From the NCBI RefSeq assembly GCF_018613415.1, contig NZ_JAGGQG010000002.1:248001-312000 (forward strand): a stretch of DNA of 64,000 bases. Reading direction: 5' to 3'. Shown piece after piece: positions 6,216 through 14,200 of this stretch. Position numbers and translations under genes: made by a program. Every line of letters starts with the position of its first letter. Position 1 is the first letter of the stretch. Source of the DNA: Bacillus sp. ISL-18. GTDB lineage: Bacteria > Bacillota > Bacilli > Bacillales > Cytobacillaceae. The notes beneath the pieces are model-generated. The model saw only the letters and a program-made list of their open reading frames with translations, did no database searches and was not told the origin of the DNA.

Positions 6216-8993
6216 TTGGCTGATGTTGGGAGCATACGTGCGACGCTTGTTTTAAATTCCGACAACTTTAATAGGAATATGGATGCTGCGCGCCAGAGAA
6301 TGGAAACTACGGGACGGTCGGCACGCAATATAGGAAAAGATGTAGATAAACTTTCGAAAGTTTTTATGGGCGTCGGAGGTGCAGTTGCGCTAGGCATGGG
6401 AGCGGCAGTCAAAACGGGGGCCGATTTTGAGGCTCAGATGAGTCGGGTTAAGGCGATTTCTGGGGCATCAGCGGAAGAATTTGATGCGCTAAAAAAGTCG
6501 GCAATGGATCTCGGAGCATCCACAAGTAAAAGTGCGTCTGAAGTTGCCGTAGGATTCGAGAATATGGCTGCGATGGGTATGAACGCTAACGATATTATTG
6601 CCGCAATGCCAGGCGTCATTAGTGCTGCCGAGGCATCAGGTTCGGATATGGCACAGACGGCCGACGTAATGGCTTCATCGCTAAATATTTTCGGCTTAAA
6701 GGCGTCAGAGGCCAGTCGAGTTGCAGATATTTTAGCCCAGGTCAGCAACCAATCAGCGGCCAACCTAACAGATATGCAGTACGCCCTTAAATATGCGGGA
6801 CCTCCTGCGGCTGCTCTCGGGGTATCCCTGGAGGAGCTATCGGCCAGCATTGGGATTATGACGAATGCGGGGATGGCTGGTGAAATGGCAGGAACTTCCT
6901 TACGTGGGGCACTCCTCAGCCTATTGAATCCATCGGAAGAGAATTCGAAGCTCATGGGAAAAATGGGGATCGCAGTAGCCGATGCGAAAGGGAACTTTGT
7001 TGGGCTATCAAAACTTGTTCAAAATCTCTCCGATTCCATGGAAGGGCAAACCGAAACTCAAAAGGCAGCAACATTAGCGGCTCTAGTTGGAACGGAATCG
7101 GTTTCCGGAATGTTGTCATTGATGAAAGCCGGACCTGCTACGATTGATAAAATGACCGACTCTCTTAAAAACAGCGCTGGTGCTTCAAAGACAGCTGCTG
7201 CGATAATGAAGGATAACTTGAATGGAAGTATCGATAATCTAAAAGGAAGTCTTGAGACGATCGGCATTGAACTATCGGAGGACATTCTGCCATTGCTATC
7301 TGATCTCGCTAAAGAAATCGCTAACGTTCTATCATCGATGGATGACGTCGATATGGCGAATCTGAAGTCCGGTCTTGGCTTTGCCGGAGTCGCCTCTGCG
7401 GTCGGACTTACCGGAACATCTCTCGTAAAGTTAGGAATAGCGGCACGAGGATTATTCCTCGCGATGGGCGGTCCTGTTACTTTGACAATCGGTGCACTTG
7501 CGTTGCTTGGCGGGAGTATCGCGGCCGCTGTAATTAAGAACAAGGAAATGGAAAAGGCACGTCTTGATAATATTCAAGCCGGCTTTAAAGAGGTTGACGC
7601 TTTAGATAAATCCGTCCAAGCGTTTGACAGACTCCAGTCTAAATCGAAATTAACGACCGAGGAATTCGGGCGCTACCTCGACATTCAAGCCGAAATTAAA
7701 CGGACTAGCGATCCGGATACTATTGCAAGGTTAAAAGACGAAATGCAGCGTCTCCAGGAACGTTCGGGGCTATCGAATAAAGAGCTTGGGGATATGGTCG
7801 GACTGAATAAGGAATTAACGGACAAAGTGCCTGAAGCAAGCCGGAAAATTAGTGAGCAAGGCAATGCGATTTTAGAAAATACTAAGGCGATCAAGGCGCG
7901 GAATGCGGCAGAACGCGAAGCTCTTTACGATAAGCTTAATCTTGAAAGGCTTGCTAAAGAGACAGAATATAAAGACCTATTAGAGAAAGAGAAAACTCTA
8001 ATTAAAGAACGTAATGACGAAGAGAAAAAACTACAAGGACTCGTCGCTGAAAAGACTGCGAAACAACGAGAAGAAAATGATGCACAGAAGGAATTAAACA
8101 AAAGGAAGCAGGAAGGATCCGGATTTACTGAGGCTGAAATTCAGCAACAGCAAGTCAAGGTTAAACTAGCGAAAGATGACGTCAGTCTTGCTCAAGACAG
8201 AATCACGAAGCAAGCCGAACTTGTTCAGAGCACTGATAAAGAACTCTCATCCACACAGAAAAAATTAGGTAAACTAGAAGAAACTCGCATCAAGATGCAG
8301 CAATTAGTGCTTCAGCAGGTAGGACTAAACTCGGAAAAAGGCCAAGAGCTTGCTGCCATCGACAAGGCTATCGGTAAGCTCCAAGCACAAAAGGCTGAAT
8401 TACAGAAAAATACGACGCCAGCGCAACGAATGACTGCTGAATACAAAGAATCAGTTTCGGCACTCGATACACAAATCGGCCGGTTACAGACCGCTAAGAC
8501 TAAGGTCGAAGAGATTACCGGTAAAGCTACCGCAATGAACGCAGAGCTTAGCAGGGGCGTTACGAAAACCGTTACCATTCAGACAAGGGGCGATACTGGC
8601 GGCACTTGGATGCGAAATAAAATCGATCCTGATGCTCAACGTCATACAGGCGGAACATTGCCGAAGTTTCATGTCGGAGGCAGCCCGGCATTCCTTCAAA
8701 ATTTACCGAATCATAACGAGATAGATGTTCGGTTACTGAGAAACGAGATGGTCTTAACTGAAGCGCAGCAAAGCAACCTATTTCGTATGATCGACGCTGG
8801 GACCGGCAATTCTGGAAATACCGTCACGTTCACTGATCCGGCTTTAGTGGCGGCAATTAAAGAGCTTGCTTCGCGTTCGGTGATCGTTGAAATGGACGGA
8901 GAAAAGATTGCTCGAGCTGCCTATCCGCATATCGATAGTAAAATGGCGGACGAGACTAAAAGGGCGAATAGGATGCTCGGATTTAAACGATAG
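6216..8993 (+). CDS. Phage tail tape measure protein (TP901 family)
   Basis: The protein has 925 residues and starts with TTG at 6216, with GGGGTGG 5 bases upstream inside the previous gene. Residues 1-45 are a charged helix. Residues 75-330 match the TP901 tape-measure core (FEAQMSRVKAISGASAEEF, then GFENMAAMGMNANDII and the NAGMAGEMAGTSLRGALLSL region). Two hydrophobic stretches lie near 390-440 (LVKLGIAARGLFLAMGG and LTIGALALLGGSIAAAVI). Residues about 550-770 are a long Lys/Glu/Gln coiled coil, and the tail is Gly-rich with LRNEMVLTEAQQ. The protein sets tail length and can help DNA entry. No baseplate, tail-tip, holin or endolysin genes follow, which is abnormal for a functional siphovirus. 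Confidence 0.92.
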   Translation: MADVGSIRATLVLNSDNFNRNMDAARQRMETTGRSARNIGKDVDKLSKVFMGVGGAVALGMGAAVKTGADFEAQMSRVKAISGASAEEFDALKKSAMDLGASTSKSASEVAVGFENMAAMGMNANDIIAAMPGVISAAEASGSDMAQTADVMASSLNIFGLKASEASRVADILAQVSNQSAANLTDMQYALKYAGPPAAALGVSLEELSASIGIMTNAGMAGEMAGTSLRGALLSLLNPSEENSKLMGKMGIAVADAKGNFVGLSKLVQNLSDSMEGQTETQKAATLAALVGTESVSGMLSLMKAGPATIDKMTDSLKNSAGASKTAAAIMKDNLNGSIDNLKGSLETIGIELSEDILPLLSDLAKEIANVLSSMDDVDMANLKSGLGFAGVASAVGLTGTSLVKLGIAARGLFLAMGGPVTLTIGALALLGGSIAAAVIKNKEMEKARLDNIQAGFKEVDALDKSVQAFDRLQSKSKLTTEEFGRYLDIQAEIKRTSDPDTIARLKDEMQRLQERSGLSNKELGDMVGLNKELTDKVPEASRKISEQGNAILENTKAIKARNAAEREALYDKLNLERLAKETEYKDLLEKEKTLIKERNDEEKKLQGLVAEKTAKQREENDAQKELNKRKQEGSGFTEAEIQQQQVKVKLAKDDVSLAQDRITKQAELVQSTDKELSSTQKKLGKLEETRIKMQQLVLQQVGLNSEKGQELAAIDKAIGKLQAQKAELQKNTTPAQRMTAEYKESVSALDTQIGRLQTAKTKVEEITGKATAMNAELSRGVTKTVTIQTRGDTGGTWMRNKIDPDAQRHTGGTLPKFHVGGSPAFLQNLPNHNEIDVRLLRNEMVLTEAQQSNLFRMIDAGTGNSGNTVTFTDPALVAAIKELASRSVIVEMDGEKIARAAYPHIDSKMADETKRANRMLGFKR

Positions 8994-9000
8994 GAATAAC

Positions 9001-9037
9001 GCCTCAACGTTAACGCGTTGGGGCCTTCTTTTTTTGC
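9001..9037 (+). terminator. Rho-independent terminator after the tape measure gene
   Basis: GCCTCAACG (9001-9009) pairs with CGTTGGGGC (9016-9024), with one G-T pair, followed by CTTCTTTTTTT. It ends the element's late-type operon. Confidence 0.85.
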
Positions 9038-9153
9038 ATAAAAACGCAGAGTGGCGCGGTCTGACGCAAACGCACGCTGGAAAATATTTACTGAAATTAT
9101 GAATCTTTCATAGTACAATAGGCGTATAGATTATTTATAGGGGGAGATCGAAT

Positions 9154-9506
9154 ATGTTGGCAAAGGTGAATGACTTAAATAAGAACGTTGTTGTTTTATT
9201 ATCTGTACTAATTATCGCTGGTACGCCATTGTTATTACGTTAATTGCGACGAGTGACTCGAGTAAAGACAAAGGTAGTGCGGAATCATTGCGTCAATATC
9301 AGGAGTATTTCGTTGCTGAATACGGAGTTAAGCCGAAAATAACCGTAACGGTTAAGGATGTTACTGAAGATAAGGCGAAGGAGATTACAAAGGATTTATC
9401 GAAGGTGTACGATTTAGGCGGGACGATGCAGCTAGATACCGGGAGTGACCTTTTGTATACCACGAGGAAAGACGGAGACATTAGCGTATTTGCTTCATAT
9501 AAATAG
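9154..9506 (+). pseudogene. Frameshifted small membrane-anchored protein
   Basis: ATG 9154 follows GGGGGAGA and encodes 29 residues that begin a hydrophobic segment (VVVLLSVLIIAG), then stop at 9241-9243. The reading frame one base back continues with the rest of an apparent transmembrane helix (YAIVITLIA) and about 85 soluble residues ending at 9506 (PKITVTVKDVTEDKAKEITKDL, LDTGSDLLYTTRKDGDIS). Together they describe one N-terminally anchored protein of about 115 residues, split by a -1 shift near 9215-9222. No slippery heptamer is evident, so mutation is more likely than programmed frameshifting. Function unknown. Confidence 0.6.
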
Positions 9507-9583
9507 TTGGGTTTTCGCTTCAACTACTTGCAAGGTAGCGCACCTATTCGGTATAATTCGACATGACGGAACAAATTTATGCA

Positions 9584-9639
9584 TGACTTAAGGCTGACTT
9601 ATCGTTTACATATCAACGTTTGACTTATCCGATGACTTA
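9584..9639 (+). repeat. Four direct TGACTTA repeats, candidate integrase arm sites
   Basis: TGACTTA occurs at 9584, 9595, 9621 and 9633, all in one orientation, within 56 bases just inside the tRNA attachment core. Closely spaced short direct repeats next to an att core are typical arm-type sites for tyrosine recombinases or their excisionase. No gene is present between 9507 and 9666. Confidence 0.5.
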
Positions 9640-9666
9640 CCGTAGGGAATAACGGAAACCCATCCG

Positions 9667-9713
9667 CAACCTTGACAGGGTTGAGGTCGGGGGTTCGAAC
9701 CCCTCACAGGTCA
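9667..9713 (+). other. tRNA-Val(GAC) 3' half: attachment-site core
   Basis: The sequence folds as the 3' part of a tRNA: anticodon stem CAACC/GGTTG with loop TTGACAG (anticodon GAC), a five-base variable region, T stem GGGGG/CCCTC with loop TTCGAAC, acceptor strand ACAGGTC and discriminator A at 9713. No matching 5' acceptor strand (GACCTGT) or D arm exists upstream, so this is not a functional tRNA. Elements that integrate into tRNA genes restore a full tRNA at one end and leave such a 3' copy at the other. The full copy should lie left of the window, next to an integrase gene. Confidence 0.85.
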
Positions 9714-9719
9714 TAACTA

Positions 9720-9752
9720 GTCCTAACATCTAAATGATGTTAGGACTTTTTT
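9720..9752 (+). terminator. Terminator of the original tRNA-Val locus
   Basis: GTCCTAACATC (9720-9730) and GATGTTAGGAC (9736-9746) form a perfect 11-bp stem with a 5-base loop and then TTTTTT. It lies 6 bases after the tRNA end, so it belongs to the host tRNA unit and marks return to chromosomal sequence. The next stretch, 9753-10005, is AT-rich with many stops and no gene I can support. Confidence 0.9.
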
Positions 9753-10005
9753 GTGCTTAAATTCATAGTCGTAATGGTAACCTAACAAACAATGTTATTT
9801 AGTGATAAAGTTTATATCTGGTTATGTATATCAGTTTTTTATGCTATGAAGAAACCATATATAAAATTAGAAAATCCTGCACTGATCTTCTGCCTATTTA
9901 TTATTGATCTTAATCGTGGCTGGATAACCAATGATGAACTAAAATTTAGTTGGACATTTTGATTTAAACGAAATATCATTAATAATTTTTAAGTAGAGAA
10001 GTAAC

Positions 10006-10365
10006 TTGTATAAGTGTCCTATCAGTTTAACAACAGATATGCTGTTTGATTTTACGATTGGTGGAGGTATCCTAGATTTTTACAGGCAGAATGATACTAA
10101 TCACTATGAACTATTTGAACTGTTTTATTATTCATTATTTGCACCGTTTGGATATTTTTTTATGTACTTCTACAAAGTGTTACGTATTAATAAACTAACG
10201 TTTATTGTTTATATTACGGCCTAGTCTATTATTGGGATTACATTTCAATTGAGTGCTACACTTCTAAATATCTTACTTATCAAAATCATTACCAGTTATC
10301 GTATTCTTTTCCAATATTTTATTTATTCAAACACTGACAGGGATCTATTACGTATTCATTACTAG
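10006..10365 (+). pseudogene. Decayed multi-pass membrane protein gene
   Basis: From TTG 10006 the frame reads hydrophobic protein (DMLFDFTIGGGILDFYR, LFAPFGYFFMYFYKVL, LTFIVYITA), stops at TAG 10222-10224, then continues in the same frame with more of the same protein (SIIGITFQLSATLLNILLIKI) to 10365. One nonsense codon therefore splits a membrane protein of at least 118 residues. No good binding site precedes 10006 and upstream sequence has more stops, so the 5' end is probably eroded as well. It resembles small multi-pass proteins common in Bacillaceae; the family is not certain. Confidence 0.5.
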
Positions 10366-10421
10366 TAATAGTAGTAGTAGAAAGCAAACCAAAGATTTCA
10401 AATGAAATAATACCTCGCTTC

Positions 10422-10457
10422 AAAAAAACTTTGAATACACCATCCAAAGGTTTTTTT
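10422..10457 (-). terminator. Probable terminator of the germination operon
   Basis: Read on the minus strand, ACCTTTG and CAAAGTT arms form an imperfect stem ending in a run of seven T. It lies just after the last receptor gene. It could also act in the plus direction because both flanks have A or T runs. Confidence 0.5.
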
Positions 10458-10469
10458 CTATAACAACAG

Positions 10470-11609
10470 CTATGATTGTACCTCAGGGGTATCGATTTTG
10501 TTTCTTCTTATTACTTTTTTAATCAAAGTTAAAATAAATAATAGGAGAGGGATACCGGTTTGTAGTGGTAAATGAAGATAAATCGGCACCCACTTTAATC
10601 CGACGGCAATATGTTCAGTAAAATTATCTGCCATTTTTACTGAAGCAATTAAAATTACACAACTAAGAAATAAAATACAATAAATTCTTGTCTTTTTCCT
10701 AGTAAGACGAAATATATCCTGAATACCTAAAAATCCCGCGTAATAAAAGATCGAAATTTTTATAAAGACCCCTAAGATTAATGTAGCTACAACGATAATG
10801 TCCAATCTCTGAATAAAGTTCGCAATATTTACCTTTGAAATGGTTTGCAATAAAGGAAATTGTGATTGTGCAGCAGTATTTGCTCCTAGAATCGATATTT
10901 CTAAGGCAATTGTAAGGCTTAAAACGCCCCCGCTTGCTAAAATCGCAAGGAGTCCAGTTCTCCAACCTAAATTTGGTTTATTTAAAAAGGGAAGAAGCAT
11001 TGTAAAGCTAATCAATTCACCAAACGGAAAAGTATACGTCTGGGTATACACCGTAGTAATAATAGGTTTCAACCCATTCTCTAAAAATGGAGTTAAGTTC
11101 TCCGTCTTAATGATGTCAGAAAAAACAGTTGAAGAAATTCCAAGAATTCCAAGTAAAAGGATAATTAAAAATATCATTTCCCCCGTTCTTCCAATCACTT
11201 CAATTCCCAAAATTACCCCGTATGTAATTAATAGGATCATTAAACCATTTACGATGATTAAAGGAGTTTCTGATAAGGTAGTAGTGGTAAGCAAATCCCC
11301 GAAATCCCGCAAGACCCTTGCAGCAATATATATAAAATAACCAACATAAAAAAGTGAAAGAGGAATTCCGATGTATTTTCCTACAATAATTTTTATATAA
11401 CCAATAAGAGTGTGGCCGGGATATTGATAAAAGAGATAACTGTAAATGAAAAATAAAGGTAAACTACTAGCCATCCCGAGTAATATCGTCAACCAAGCGT
11501 CTTGTTTTACATCTAGCCCAACCCCAACCACAATTGTGCTTCCAAGTTCAAACATAAACATGAGACTAAAGAGTTGAAAAGGGTTAATCTTCGCTGTCTC
11601 CATTTCCAT
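10470..11609 (-). CDS. Spore germinant receptor B subunit (second copy), GerAB-type permease
   Basis: The protein has 379 residues with about ten hydrophobic segments from residue 10 to 365. It belongs to the APC-superfamily GerAB/endospore germination permease family. The N-terminal signature INPFQLFSLMFMFELGSTIVVG, the QDAWLTILLGM motif and TLILGVFIKISIFYYAG fit. B subunits sit in the spore inner membrane and bind the germinant. It starts two bases before the stop of the preceding B gene, so the two are coupled. Their N-termini are clearly related (LMFMFELGS compared with LILMFEVGT), which indicates an old duplication within the operon. Expression is expected in the forespore with the rest of the operon. 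Confidence 0.9.
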   Translation of the reverse strand: MEMETAKINPFQLFSLMFMFELGSTIVVGVGLDVKQDAWLTILLGMASSLPLFFIYSYLFYQYPGHTLIGYIKIIVGKYIGIPLSLFYVGYFIYIAARVLRDFGDLLTTTTLSETPLIIVNGLMILLITYGVILGIEVIGRTGEMIFLIILLLGILGISSTVFSDIIKTENLTPFLENGLKPIITTVYTQTYTFPFGELISFTMLLPFLNKPNLGWRTGLLAILASGGVLSLTIALEISILGANTAAQSQFPLLQTISKVNIANFIQRLDIIVVATLILGVFIKISIFYYAGFLGIQDIFRLTRKKTRIYCILFLSCVILIASVKMADNFTEHIAVGLKWVPIYLHLPLQTGIPLLLFILTLIKKVIRRNKIDTPEVQS

Positions 11610-11610
11610 G

Positions 11611-12732
11611 TTACCTACTTCCCGCTAGTTTATTCTTACGTTTGTAAAATCCAATTTTGAATGTATCAATCCCTAGTAATAAAAGTGGAAGAAGTAATCC
11701 ATAGAGCAAAACGATTGGCGTCCATGTGGTGGTTAAGAATGTATGAAAGAATATTATATTTGGCGACATGATATTTGCAGAGATCACCACAATAATTCCA
11801 AAAGGAAAGGAGAGCATTTTAAATTCTTTTAAATTAAAGATTTGAGCAAAACTTAGCGTTAATGAATAAAAAGATATGGTTGTTTTAATAAATATGGTTA
11901 TAAACACCATACCACCGGTTAACACTTCAATCCTTTGGATGAAATCCCCAATGTTTACCTTTTGGGCTAATACATAAATTGGATAGTTCAATTGTGCTGT
12001 TTGGGTAGGACCTAAAACAAGGATGGACATGATTACCACTACAAAAAGGATGAATCCTCCTGTTAAAGTACCAAGGACCAAAACTTTTCCCAACTTTTTA
12101 GAGGGAGCAACAGATGGAAGAATCATTAAAAAAATAATGAGATCAGCAAAAGGAATACCCAGTGATAAAAAGGCTGCCTTGATAACAGGCTTTACTCCAA
12201 CTTCTAAATAAGGAGAAAGATTTTTAAATTGAATTTCAGGGAGAAGAAACATAATTAACAGAAAAAAAAACAAGAGTATCCATGGGAGAACCATCTCAGA
12301 TGTTCGGGAAAATGTTTCGAGACCAAGACGGGTCCCATAAATTACGAGTAAGATAAAAATAATTTCAATTGCCTGAATTGGAGTCTCTGGCAAAATCTGG
12401 GCGCCAATGAAATCGCCGATAATTCGAAGCAGACCTGCTGTAACAATAAGAACATAGAAAAAAAATAGAATGGAAAGCCCTTTGCCAGCCCATTTCCCTA
12501 AGATACGTTCGTTCATTTCCACGACAGTTAAATGGGAGTAACGTTTTGAAAGGATTGCATATATACCTACTATTACTAACCCGATGCATATGCCGAGCAG
12601 TATGCCCATCCAAGCATCCTGCTTAGCTGTAGAAACGACTAAGTAAGGAACAAATAAGATGGAGGTACCAACTTCAAACATCAAGATTAAAATGAATAAT
12701 TGGGATCGAGATATTTTCCCTTTTTCTAACAT
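11611..12732 (-). CDS. Spore germinant receptor B subunit (first copy), GerAB-type permease
   Basis: The protein has 373 residues and about ten membrane segments. Family features include ISRSQLFILILMFEVGTSILF, KQDAWMGILLGI, the IGDFIQRIEVL stretch and a long hydrophobic C-terminus. The ATG follows AGGGGAGGGT on the minus strand. It acts as the germinant-sensing permease-like subunit of the A-B-C receptor in the spore inner membrane. It lies between the small D gene and a second B gene. With two B subunits in one operon, either they respond to different germinants with shared A and C partners, or one is dispensable. Confidence 0.9.
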   Translation of the reverse strand: MLEKGKISRSQLFILILMFEVGTSILFVPYLVVSTAKQDAWMGILLGICIGLVIVGIYAILSKRYSHLTVVEMNERILGKWAGKGLSILFFFYVLIVTAGLLRIIGDFIGAQILPETPIQAIEIIFILLVIYGTRLGLETFSRTSEMVLPWILLFFFLLIMFLLPEIQFKNLSPYLEVGVKPVIKAAFLSLGIPFADLIIFLMILPSVAPSKKLGKVLVLGTLTGGFILFVVVIMSILVLGPTQTAQLNYPIYVLAQKVNIGDFIQRIEVLTGGMVFITIFIKTTISFYSLTLSFAQIFNLKEFKMLSFPFGIIVVISANIMSPNIIFFHTFLTTTWTPIVLLYGLLLPLLLLGIDTFKIGFYKRKNKLAGSR

Positions 12733-12744
12733 GATACCCTCCCC

Positions 12745-12978
12745 TTAAGTAAATAGGATGTCGATTAAGTCTGTTAAAGGTTTAATAAACGTAATAACCC
12801 AATTCAGAGGATTAGGTATATTAACTCCAAGGGTAATAAGGATAGTTAATAACGTCCCAGATGATAGAAGAAAACAAAAGATAATAGCTTCTTTAAATAG
12901 TTTTTCCCTCATCATTGGCCGTAACTCATAAATGGATATTAATATGGCAATCAGTATCATTCCAAAACTAGATAACAT
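12745..12978 (-). CDS. Small germinant receptor D subunit
   Basis: The protein has 77 residues and two hydrophobic segments, about 3-18 (SSFGMILIAILISIYEL) and 34-52 (FCFLLSSGTLLTILITLGV). It sits between the C and B receptor genes with 6 and 12 base gaps. Small two-helix proteins in this place, such as B. subtilis GerKD, are known D subunits that change germination rate. The assignment rests on size, topology and location. Confidence 0.75.
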   Translation of the reverse strand: MLSSFGMILIAILISIYELRPMMREKLFKEAIIFCFLLSSGTLLTILITLGVNIPNPLNWVITFIKPLTDLIDILFT

Positions 12979-12984
12979 AAAATG

Positions 12985-14187
12985 TTACTCCTTTTCTTGT
13001 TCTAAAAAAGATTGATTGACAGCACCCGTTTGTCTGATTTTGAAATCTGAATGAATAGTAACAGGGATATTGACAAATTCTCTATCCCAATTTTTTTTAA
13101 ATTTTTTCCATGCTTGTGGATCGGCACGATGAATTACTTCACCAAATCCAAAGATATCAACCCCAAATTTTTTTGCTTTATCAATGGAGGCTTTGAGAAT
13201 ATCCATATTCACTTTTTCAGTATTCTCTTCCAGTTTTTTAATTGTTTCTGGTTTTGTTAAATCTATGTGACAAGCAACTTCTCCAATATTGGCTTCTGCA
13301 GTTACCTGAATATCAATTTTTGGCTTTCCCTTTACAACCCTTCCTTTTATCTTCGATTTGGAACGAATAATTTCAATAATCAATTGTCCTTTTTTAGGAC
13401 ATGGTACATGGCCAACCGTACTTTTGACATTATCCCTTATATAGTTATAACCTTTGCTCTCCTTCTCATTGAACCAGCCAATTAATTTATCCTTTTTAAA
13501 AATAGCAATGTTTTTGTATTTAAGACGTGCAAAAGGATCAATTCTTTGGACGTTATCAACTGATTCCCCTTTAGCTGCTTTTCCACGTATCGATATTCCG
13601 GTAAGTACAGGATGAATTCCTTCACTCGTTAAGGACGAAATGAGTTCGTCTAATTGGATGGCGACAGTCGGTGCCCATGCTTTTTCCGATGTTTCGAGAG
13701 AGGAACGCATTTTATGGGCAGGTATTTTTTCAATCGATGTTAAGTTCCTAAGAATTTCTTTGGCCTGGGTACCTTTGGAGACAACGATGTAAAAATCCTT
13801 ACGGAATTCGTTGTCTCTCGTAAAAAAATCTAAAATATTATTAATTCCGTCTTTGGCAACTGCCTCACTAATAACGAGCATTTGTAAATGAGACCAGTAA
13901 AGTTTTCTGGGTGAGATGGTTGTGATTCGGCGGACTGCTTCAAATATATGATTGCCTTTTTCATCATACGTTGTAACCGGTGCTCTGCCCCCGCCTCTTG
14001 CACTAGTGGATACTTCACCAGGGTCAACAACTTGAGCAGAGATTAAATATTGGTCTCCGGATTTATCAATCGACAAACCCACAACAAATGCAAGTTCATT
14101 TAATTCTCTCCTATTCCAGCATCCACTAAGAAGAGGGATGAGTAAAGCAGCAATAATCAATAAAGATAAGCTTTTCATTTTTTTCAT
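12985..14187 (-). CDS. Spore germinant receptor C subunit (GerC family lipoprotein)
   Basis: The protein has 400 residues. A lipoprotein signal peptide ends at LLSGC with Cys23 as the lipidated residue, followed by WNRRELNELAFVVGLSIDK, the hallmark of Ger(x)C proteins. The middle and C-terminal parts carry the three-domain GerC pattern (FDFFTRDNEFRKDFYIVVSKG-like segment, GISIRGKAA, and AWKKFKKNWDREF near the end). It is anchored on the outer face of the spore inner membrane and assembles with A and B. A binding site (AAAAGGATG) precedes the ATG, 13 bases after the A gene. It completes a receptor with the adjacent A, D and two B genes. Confidence 0.93.
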   Translation of the reverse strand: MKKMKSLSLLIIAALLIPLLSGCWNRRELNELAFVVGLSIDKSGDQYLISAQVVDPGEVSTSARGGGRAPVTTYDEKGNHIFEAVRRITTISPRKLYWSHLQMLVISEAVAKDGINNILDFFTRDNEFRKDFYIVVSKGTQAKEILRNLTSIEKIPAHKMRSSLETSEKAWAPTVAIQLDELISSLTSEGIHPVLTGISIRGKAAKGESVDNVQRIDPFARLKYKNIAIFKKDKLIGWFNEKESKGYNYIRDNVKSTVGHVPCPKKGQLIIEIIRSKSKIKGRVVKGKPKIDIQVTAEANIGEVACHIDLTKPETIKKLEENTEKVNMDILKASIDKAKKFGVDIFGFGEVIHRADPQAWKKFKKNWDREFVNIPVTIHSDFKIRQTGAVNQSFLEQEKE

Positions 14188-14200
14188 CCTTTTTCTTTGA

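Larger units (their letters stand above)
1..9713. mobile_element. Right part of an integrated phage-like element ending in a tRNA gene
   Basis: The stretch holds small, tightly packed plus-strand genes typical of a phage: XRE regulator, HNH nuclease, zinc-ribbon mini-proteins, structural-looking proteins and a TP901-type tape measure protein. It stops at a tRNA-Val(GAC) 3' half (9667-9713) preceded by repeated TGACTTA motifs, which fits site-specific integration into a tRNA gene. The left end, the integrase and the intact tRNA must lie beyond base 1. Packaging, capsid, tail-tip and lysis genes are not seen between the nuclease and the attachment site, so the element is probably deleted or is a satellite depending on a helper. 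The boundary at 9713 is well supported; the nature of the element is inferred. Confidence 0.75.

Noticed and set aside
6434..8699. Several long minus-strand open frames within the tape measure gene
   Set aside because: They are antisense shadows with Ser/Ile/Ala-rich translations and no start signals.
9200..9245. Programmed frameshift in the small membrane protein
   Set aside because: No slippery heptamer or clear downstream pseudoknot; simple mutation is the easier explanation.
9650..9713. Functional tRNA gene
   Set aside because: Only the anticodon arm to discriminator is present; no D arm or 5' acceptor strand pairs with ACAGGTC.
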